From: Nostoc calcicola FACHB-3891
GTDB taxonomy: Bacteria; Cyanobacteriota; Cyanobacteriia; Cyanobacteriales; Nostocaceae
Assembly (NCBI RefSeq): GCF_014697355.1
Contig: NZ_JACJRQ010000066.1
Span: 1 to 35,188 of the forward strand
Direction: 5' to 3'
Length of the DNA stretch: 35,188 nucleotides
Part shown: positions 14,958-21,130 of the stretch, in pieces
Layout: each line of letters opens with the position of its first letter
How positions within the stretch are numbered: the first letter of the stretch is position 1
Translations under genes and position numbers: made by a program
The notes under the pieces: model-generated
The model's input: only the letters and a program-made list of their open reading frames with translations
Database searches by the model: none
Told to the model about the DNA's origin: nothing

Positions 14958-17102
14958 ATGCTGCACCCAACCATGCCCCAGGACAACTCCTGTCAAAATC
15001 TTAGAGGACGCTCGTTTAAGGGACAAAACCTTGAGGGGGCAAATTTTAGTGGTGCAGATATTCGGAGTGCAGATTTTACTGGTGCTAATTTGAGGAACGC
15101 AAACTTCAGCCATGCTACTGCTGGGCTGCAAAAGCGTTGGGCTATTTTTTTAGTCTGTGTTTCGTGGTTGCTATCTGGAGTTTCAGGATTTTTCTCAGCC
15201 TTTGCTGGAGCGTTAATAGCTACTATATTTGGCAATTCAAGTCTAGGAAATCAGATTGCAGCCTGGACTAACTTAATAGTAGTAATTATTATTTTTATAG
15301 TTATCCTTCGCCAAGGATTAAACTCAGCCTTAGCCGTCGCTGTCGCCGTCGTCTTACCCGTCGTCGTCGCCTTACCCGGAGCCTTAGCCTTACCCGGAGC
15401 CTTAGGCGGAGCCGGAGTCCGAGCCGGAGCCTTACCCGGAGCCTTTGCCTTAGCCTTAGCCGGAACCTTAGCCGGAGCCTTTGCCTTAGCCTTAGCCGGA
15501 ACCTTAGCCGGAGCCTTTGCCTTAGCTTTAGCCGGAGTCGGAGCCTTAGCCGGAGCCTTTGCCTTAACCTTAACCGGAGCCTTTGCCTCAGCCTTAGCCG
15601 GAACCTTTGCCTTAACCTTAACCGGAGCCGGAGTTTTACTTAGTGCTTATATTGCCTGGAGAGCAATGAAAGGAGATGAAAAATACGCTATTATTCGGAA
15701 CATTGCTGTTGCTTTTGCAGCCTTTGGTGGTACAAGCTTTCGCTCTTCTGATTTAACTGATGTCAACTTCAATGGAGCCATACTTGAAGGCACAGATTTT
15801 AGAAAAGCTAATTTGACTCGCACCTGTTTCCACAAAACTAAAAAACTTGACTGTGTTCGCCCTGGCGCAACTTACCTGCAAAAAGCACAAGTGGTAAGCG
15901 TGTTAATAAAAGGTCAAGGGCTAGACTTGAATTTTGATCGTGAAGACTTGCGAGGAGTAAATTTTCAAGGATCGAATTTGGTAGATGCAAGTTTTATTGG
16001 TGCAGACTTGAGCGAAGCCAACTTACAAGACGCTGATTTATCCAGAGCAAAATTAGTACAGACTCAACTTAATGGAACTGATTTAACAGGGGCTACTCTC
16101 ACCGGGGCATATATTCAAGATTGGAGTATTACCACCGACACTAAATTTGATGGGGTGCGGTGTGAATATGTTTATATGCGGCTTCCCACCAAAGAAAATC
16201 CTGACCCCCTCCGCAAACCAGATAACAATAAAGAAGTTTTTGCAGATGGGGAGTTTGGAGAATTTATTCAACCAATTTTCGACACCCTTGACCTCTACCA
16301 CAACCAAGGTGTTGACCCCAGAGCGATCGCTATCTCGTTCAAGCAGTTAGCCGAGAATTACCCAGATGCCGAACTAGAGATTGTCGCAATGGAGAAACGG
16401 GGACAGGACAAGTTTTTACTTCGTGCTAAAACTGCTCCTGAAGCTGACAAATCCCAACTGAGTGCAGAATATTTTGACACTTACAATGAGATAAAAGTTT
16501 TGCCGGAGCGAGAAATTAAATTACTTTTAGCAGAAAAAGATAATCAAATCCGCAGATTAGAGAATATGGTAATTACGGCGCTGGAGCGTCCCAGTTTTTA
16601 TTCAAATGTAGAACAGGTAGGTACTATGACAAACAACCCCGGTGGATTTTCAGTTGGTGGTTCAGTTGGACGCGATATCAAAAACTTGCAAGGCGATAAC
16701 AACCGCGCAGTTCAAGGGGATAATAATCAGGGTGTCCAGGGTGATGGTAATCAAGTAACGCAACAAAATCAAGTGGGTGTAGATGCTGGAGAATCGCTCA
16801 CTAAGGAAGATGTTGTCAAGTTACTGGCTCAACTAGAAACTTTAATTAAAGGGGCAGAATTGCCAGCCGACACCAAAGAAGAAGTAGTTGAAGATTTGAG
16901 TGCTGCTAAGAAAGCAACGGATAAAGAAGAACCAAATAAACAACGAGCATTAGAGCGTTTAACAGGTGTGGCAGAAACACTTGAAAAAACTAGTAAGACG
17001 GTAGAATCCGGTCAGAAAATCTGGACAACAGCCAAGCCCATTATTGTAAAAGTTGCTGCTTGGTTGGGTGCTGCTGCTGGTTCTCACCTGTTGGGATTGT
17101 AG
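14958..17102 (+). CDS. Pentapeptide membrane protein with Ala-X low-complexity region and octapeptide signalling repeat
   Basis: Up to 714 residues; the ATG five codons in (MPQDNS) is also plausible. Domains in order: pentapeptide repeats (about 13-50); two hydrophobic segments (about 58-91 and 98-115); a hydrophobic Ala-X stretch (about 118-227, GALAGAFALALAG units). Next come pentapeptide repeats again (about 255-300 and 325-385), a charged alpha/beta region (about 400-500), and a coiled coil (about 505-550). Three octapeptides follow (QGDNNRAV 578-585, QGDNNQGV 586-593, QGDGNQVT 594-601). The C-terminus is a helical region ending in a hydrophobic stretch (VKVAAWLGAAAG). The next gene, a NACHT ATPase 9 nt downstream, starts with four copies of the same octapeptide. 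I infer a membrane effector recruited by that ATPase through the shared repeats. No enzymatic motif is seen. Confidence 0.75.
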   Translation: MLHPTMPQDNSCQNLRGRSFKGQNLEGANFSGADIRSADFTGANLRNANFSHATAGLQKRWAIFLVCVSWLLSGVSGFFSAFAGALIATIFGNSSLGNQIAAWTNLIVVIIIFIVILRQGLNSALAVAVAVVLPVVVALPGALALPGALGGAGVRAGALPGAFALALAGTLAGAFALALAGTLAGAFALALAGVGALAGAFALTLTGAFASALAGTFALTLTGAGVLLSAYIAWRAMKGDEKYAIIRNIAVAFAAFGGTSFRSSDLTDVNFNGAILEGTDFRKANLTRTCFHKTKKLDCVRPGATYLQKAQVVSVLIKGQGLDLNFDREDLRGVNFQGSNLVDASFIGADLSEANLQDADLSRAKLVQTQLNGTDLTGATLTGAYIQDWSITTDTKFDGVRCEYVYMRLPTKENPDPLRKPDNNKEVFADGEFGEFIQPIFDTLDLYHNQGVDPRAIAISFKQLAENYPDAELEIVAMEKRGQDKFLLRAKTAPEADKSQLSAEYFDTYNEIKVLPEREIKLLLAEKDNQIRRLENMVITALERPSFYSNVEQVGTMTNNPGGFSVGGSVGRDIKNLQGDNNRAVQGDNNQGVQGDGNQVTQQNQVGVDAGESLTKEDVVKLLAQLETLIKGAELPADTKEEVVEDLSAAKKATDKEEPNKQRALERLTGVAETLEKTSKTVESGQKIWTTAKPIIVKVAAWLGAAAGSHLLGL
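15309..15640 (+). repeat. GCC-NNN coding low-complexity tract (hydrophobic Ala-X)
   Basis: GCC alternates with TTA, GGA, TTT and ACC-type codons. A 36-bp unit built on GCCTTAGCCGGA recurs two to three times between about 15430 and 15560. It encodes the GALAGAFALALAG region. Slippage could change its length in multiples of 6 bp without breaking the frame. Confidence 0.85.
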
Positions 17103-17111
17103 AACTGATTT

Positions 17112-18743
17112 ATGAGTCAGCCACCTGAGAACTTGGAACCACATCAGCCTGATGTAAATTCAACACAACAGGCTGATAGTCCTGCATCTCAAAATGTAGT
17201 GCAGGGAAATCAAAACCGAGTTGTTCAAGGTGATAATAACAAATCTGTTTTAGGTGATAACAATACAGTAGTTCAGGGGAATAACAACTTGATGGTAACC
17301 ATCAAGGAGTTCATTCTTGGACAGCAGACAACAACCCTAGTAGGCAACCCCGCTCGACCAAAAAATGAACGGATACTATTAGCCGCAGTCAAGGAAGAAG
17401 TTACAGCACGGCTAAGGCAATCGTTACACAATGCCGTGCTGATTAATTTAGGTAAAGAGTCGCAGCCCCAACAGGTAAAACGTCCTTGGGATGCAGAGAT
17501 AAAAATTGGCTTAAAGCCTGCTGTTCCTCTCCCAAACACTACAACAATTTTAGAAGTTTTTGACTCCCAAGAAATTGCAGGTAAACTGTTAATTTTAGGT
17601 GCGCCAGGGTCGGGTAAGACAACCACACAGTTAGAACTGGCTCAAGAACTAATTAAACGTGCAGAAGAACAACCTGATTATCCCGTTCCGGTTTTATTCA
17701 ACTTATCTTCATGGAAAGATGACCGACAATCTATAACTGACTGGTTGGTGGCAGAACTTAAATCTAAATATGGTGTCTCCAACAAACTTGCTAAAGACTG
17801 GATAAAAGATCATCAACTGTTGCCTATGTTGGATGGTTTGGATGAATTGAAGCCACAACGCCAGGAACTTTTTATTGTAGCAGTAAATCAGTTTTTGAAA
17901 AGCAAGTATAGACCACTTTATCTAGTTATTTGCAGCCGTACTGAAGAATATGAAAATTTAGTTAAAGCATCCACAACTTATCTTATACTCAATGGTGCTA
18001 TCTGCTTACATCCTTTGACAAACAACCAAATCTATGATTATCTAATCACTGTTAATCATCTTAATTTGTGGCAGATTATCAATGCTGATTTAAACTTACT
18101 AAAATTAGTCAGAACTCCATTACTGCTCAGTGTTACTATCCTAACTTACCAAGAAATATCAATTGAGCATTGGCAACACTTAAAATCAACCAAAGACCGC
18201 CTCGAATATTTGTTAGATAAATATACACAACGGATGCTAGTGCGAGAGTTTAAGGGTGAAGCATATACGAAACCTGAGCAGCCGGATGCTAGACAAACTC
18301 AGCGATGGTTAACTTTTCTGGCACAGCAATTGCACCAAGAGTCACAAACAGAGTTTTTTCTCGAAAACATCCAGCCCTCATGGTTATTTAATAACCACCA
18401 AAAATGGTTATTTTTAAAACTAATCGGTTGTTATCCAAAGCAGAAAATAAAAACTGTTGAAAATATTAATTTTTCTTTTAAATCTATTAAATCAGAACTA
18501 GAGAAATCTCACAAATTGTATTTGAATATATTAAATATAATTACTAATTTTATTAATGCAAAAAAGATTCCTGGACTTCCTATAGTATTTTTGATTATTT
18601 TACCTATTTTAATGTTTTTTATACCGATTTTGGTAGTGATTAGTATTTTAGAAACTGGGCCAAGTATAGAAAACAAACGGCTACCTAATCAAGGAATCCA
18701 CGCATCAGCCGCTAATGCTTCAAGGGGCGACCATCGCCCCTAA
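17112..18743 (+). CDS. NACHT (STAND) ATPase with N-terminal octapeptide repeat, C-terminus cut by IS element
   Basis: 543 residues. A polar N-terminus carries four octapeptides (QGNQNRVV 31-38, QGDNNKSV 39-46, LGDNNTVV 47-54, QGNNNLMV 55-62). The NACHT core has Walker A GAPGSGKT (163-170) and Walker B LLPMLDGLDEL (about 237-247), with a sensor-like VICSRTEEYE after it. A hydrophobic membrane segment (about 492-515, VFLIILPILMFFIPILVVISI) precedes RLPNQGIHASAANA. The last seven codons (SRGDHRP) come from the left end of the insertion sequence at 18719, so the native C-terminal sensor is lost and is not found downstream. The gene is 9 nt from the preceding gene, so it is almost certainly co-transcribed. 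Sensor loss may inactivate the ATPase or leave it unregulated. Confidence 0.85.
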   Translation: MSQPPENLEPHQPDVNSTQQADSPASQNVVQGNQNRVVQGDNNKSVLGDNNTVVQGNNNLMVTIKEFILGQQTTTLVGNPARPKNERILLAAVKEEVTARLRQSLHNAVLINLGKESQPQQVKRPWDAEIKIGLKPAVPLPNTTTILEVFDSQEIAGKLLILGAPGSGKTTTQLELAQELIKRAEEQPDYPVPVLFNLSSWKDDRQSITDWLVAELKSKYGVSNKLAKDWIKDHQLLPMLDGLDELKPQRQELFIVAVNQFLKSKYRPLYLVICSRTEEYENLVKASTTYLILNGAICLHPLTNNQIYDYLITVNHLNLWQIINADLNLLKLVRTPLLLSVTILTYQEISIEHWQHLKSTKDRLEYLLDKYTQRMLVREFKGEAYTKPEQPDARQTQRWLTFLAQQLHQESQTEFFLENIQPSWLFNNHQKWLFLKLIGCYPKQKIKTVENINFSFKSIKSELEKSHKLYLNILNIITNFINAKKIPGLPIVFLIILPILMFFIPILVVISILETGPSIENKRLPNQGIHASAANASRGDHRP

Positions 18744-20060
18744 ACCAAGCCAGATAAAGGTTTGAGAGGCACAGACCCCTTGAAAAATATGGGTGCTTAT
18801 TGAGAATGAACTGTACAGTTATTAAGCGGCTACCTGTAGTGTACAGTTTAATGGTAAAAAAGAACGGTCTCGTAATTTGATTAATACCGTCATAATAATG
18901 CTGGCATCATTCTACCAAAACTTCTTAGAAAAATACTTAAATAAAGCACAGTTAATCACCCTAAAGATGTTGGTGTGGTTGCTACAAAATCAGAAACAAG
19001 TGAAGATAGAAAGATTGGCAGCAACCTTACCTTTACCAATACAACAAAACAGCCGTAGACGGCATATCCAAAGGTTTTTAACACTAAATGCGTTGAGTGT
19101 AGTGTTGTTGTGGTTTCCCATCATTGAAGCAATAATTAACCAACACTTTAAAGTAGGGTCGCAGTTAACCATTGCGATGGATAGAACACAGTGGAAGGAA
19201 AATAATGTGTTGATGATTAGTGTAATTTACCAAAAAAGAGCTTGGCCAATATATTGGTGTCTGTTAGACAAAGATGGTTGCAGTAACCTAGAAGAACAGC
19301 AAAAAGTATTACGCCCAGTAATCCGGTTATTAAAAAAGTACAAACTAGTAATTATTGGAGATAGAGAATTTCACAGTGTAGAACTAGCGCATTGGCTTCA
19401 CAAGCAGAACCTGAGTTTTGTATTTCGTCAAAAAAAGGATACTACTTTTCGCCAAAAAAGACATAAATTTCAGCCTTTAAGTAGCATTGAGATTTATCCG
19501 GGTGTTCGCTCCTTTTATACCGATGTTAAAGTTACTCAAAAAAAAGGTTTTGGTTGCTTCAATTTAGCTGTTTATTGGAAAAGAAAGTATAGAGGTAAAC
19601 AAAACAAAGAAGCTTGGTACTTATTAACTAATTTACCTGACTTAAACACTGCCCTCAAAATATATGCTCAACGTTTTGGGATTGAGGCGATGTTCAAAGA
19701 TTGTAAAACTGGCGGCTACAATTTGGAAGGTTCTCAAGCTAGCCCTGATAGACTTGTACGTTTGATTTTTTTAGTTGCTTTGGCTATGACCAGTGCTTGG
19801 TTACATGGGCAAAGAACTAAATTTCAAAAACAACAATCTTATATTTGTCGCCAAGAAGAAAAAAATAGAACTGAGAAACGTCACAGTAATTTCTGGATAG
19901 GTTTATATGGTTTCAATTGGATAGAAGCTTTGCATGGGTGTCAAGCATGGGTTGAGGAAATGGTCGGTTCGATTCGCAATAAGCAGGCATATTATCAGCG
20001 AGGTTTAAGGGCTATGAAGCTTATACAGCAAGCACTTTAGCTCGATTGTCGCCCCTTGAA
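18719..20060 (+). mobile_element. IS4-family insertion sequence, about 1342 bp
   Basis: The terminal inverted repeats are TTCAAGGGGCGACCATCG (18719-18736) and the reverse complement of 20043-20060, matching at 17 of 18 positions. The left end also contains a small hairpin (GGGGCGA-CCA-TCGCCCC). It encodes one transposase, whose stop lies 2 bases before the right repeat. No target-site duplication is visible in the flanks, which suggests a deletion or rearrangement after insertion. Confidence 0.88.
18898..20040 (+). CDS. IS4-family DDE transposase
   Basis: 380 residues from ATG 18898 (MLASFYQNFLEKYL); an upstream in-frame TTG at 18877 would add seven residues, but family members begin near MLxxFYQxFLxKYL. 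The catalytic triad is visible: Asp in AMDRTQW, Asp in IIGDREFHS, Glu in YAQRFGIEAMFKDCK. The last follows the Y-(2)-R-(3)-E-(6)-K signature of IS4-type transposases. The gene fills the element between the two inverted repeats and looks intact, so the element may still be mobile. Confidence 0.92.
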   Translation: MLASFYQNFLEKYLNKAQLITLKMLVWLLQNQKQVKIERLAATLPLPIQQNSRRRHIQRFLTLNALSVVLLWFPIIEAIINQHFKVGSQLTIAMDRTQWKENNVLMISVIYQKRAWPIYWCLLDKDGCSNLEEQQKVLRPVIRLLKKYKLVIIGDREFHSVELAHWLHKQNLSFVFRQKKDTTFRQKRHKFQPLSSIEIYPGVRSFYTDVKVTQKKGFGCFNLAVYWKRKYRGKQNKEAWYLLTNLPDLNTALKIYAQRFGIEAMFKDCKTGGYNLEGSQASPDRLVRLIFLVALAMTSAWLHGQRTKFQKQQSYICRQEEKNRTEKRHSNFWIGLYGFNWIEALHGCQAWVEEMVGSIRNKQAYYQRGLRAMKLIQQAL

Positions 20061-20459
20061 CCCAGATCGTCACTGATGATATCAATACCCCTACCTTGAT
20101 ATCTATAGAATGCGGGGCTTTTGTTGTGGAGTGGGATGAGTGCTTGATGACTAATTGCTGCGGTTGGCTTCCTTTAGCGCAACAAGAACACTTCACTACC
20201 TGTAGTGCCAAAAAAGCAGAATTTAGCACTACAAGGAGTAATATATTCCATTTTGCTTGGGGTGAATTGCTCCTCGCAAGCACGAAAAGCTTGTGGATAG
20301 GGCAGTATAAGCCAGCGTTATGATAAAACCTGGAAAGGCTGATTCTGCCGTGTAGTGTATTGATAAGCTTTGCTTAATTGTGGATTTTGAAAACTGGAAA
20401 GCGGGTAAAGCAGGGGAATCTTATCTTGCTAAAATAACAAAAGAGCAAGTCATAAAGTT
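20061..20459. other. Gap after the insertion sequence, with a hairpin repeat
   Basis: No NACHT continuation is found here. It contains the hairpin at 20201-20233 and the leader of the small recombinase. The open frame on the plus strand (20096-20323) shows no family resemblance and runs through the hairpin, so I do not call it. Confidence 0.5.
20194..20233. repeat. Imperfect hairpin TGTAGTGCCAAA / TTTAGCACTACA
   Basis: TGTAGTGCCAAA (20201-20212) pairs with TTTAGCACTACA (20222-20233) with one G-T-type mismatch. The preceding CACTAC (20194-20199) can also pair with GTAGTG, giving a switchable structure. It is related to the perfect hairpin at 25436-25471. Confidence 0.6.
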
Positions 20460-20993
20460 ATGAAAATTCGCCGCAACGGTCAAGCATCTGTGCTGACCGA
20501 CGAACAACTCGAAGAATTGATGAGCGTTTTTTCACGATCTGATAAATTGCTTTTTGGAATTTGCTATTACACATCATGCCGCATAAGTGAGGCACTTCAG
20601 CTCACCAAGGAAGATATTGTGGGTGAGAGGATTATCTTCCGCGCCAGCACGACCAAGACCAAAAAAACCAGAGAAGTGAAAATATCTGTAAAACTAGCCG
20701 AATTAATAATTGAGTGTGGCTTACCCAAAACTGGGTATTTATTTCCTGGTCGGAAGGAGGGGCATCGTACTCGGCAGTCAGCAGACTTGGCATTACGCAA
20801 AGCCTGCGACTATGTAGGGTTCAAGGGTATCAGTTCTCACTCGTTCCGAAGGACTGGGCTGACAAAAATGTATAAGGCGGGAGTGCCGTTACCGACTTTG
20901 CAAAAGCGGTCTGGACATACCAGCATCGCCAATTTAACTTTTTATTTGGATATTGACCGCGATGAAGTCGATGCAGCAGGAGAATTATTGTAG
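20460..20993 (+). CDS. Small tyrosine recombinase, catalytic domain only
   Basis: 177 residues with the full set of catalytic positions: R41 (TSCRISEAL), Lys in TTKTKKTREVK (about 66-69), H127-x-x-R130 (SHSFRRTG), H153 (RSGHTS) and Y162 (TFYLD). It lacks the N-terminal core-binding domain of XerC/D-type enzymes, whose normal size is near 300 residues. Such short recombinases are common on cyanobacterial plasmids and are likely to act in multimer resolution or cassette exchange. The upstream gap holds a hairpin repeat, and the downstream gene is convergent (stop 137 bp away). Confidence 0.85.
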   Translation: MKIRRNGQASVLTDEQLEELMSVFSRSDKLLFGICYYTSCRISEALQLTKEDIVGERIIFRASTTKTKKTREVKISVKLAELIIECGLPKTGYLFPGRKEGHRTRQSADLALRKACDYVGFKGISSHSFRRTGLTKMYKAGVPLPTLQKRSGHTSIANLTFYLDIDRDEVDAAGELL

Positions 20994-21074
20994 ATGGCTG
21001 GAGTTTACCTGAATAAGTTTGAGAGCAATAAATAAGCGATCCCTAAAATGCTGCAACGAGCTACCCAAAGTCAA

Positions 21075-21094
21075 AAACCAATGACTGGTTTCTT
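21075..21094. terminator. Weak hairpin between convergent genes
   Basis: AAACCA (21075-21080) and TGGTTT (21086-21091) form a 6-bp stem followed by CTTT. It lies between the convergent recombinase and NACHT genes. The stem is short, so terminator function is uncertain. Confidence 0.3.
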
Positions 21095-21130
21095 TACGCT
21101 ATTAAAAAAGCTTTTGATAAATTCCAATGT

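Noticed and set aside
20096..20323. 75-residue plus-strand frame after the insertion sequence
   Set aside because: No family resemblance, and it crosses the hairpin repeat. It is also not the missing NACHT C-terminus.
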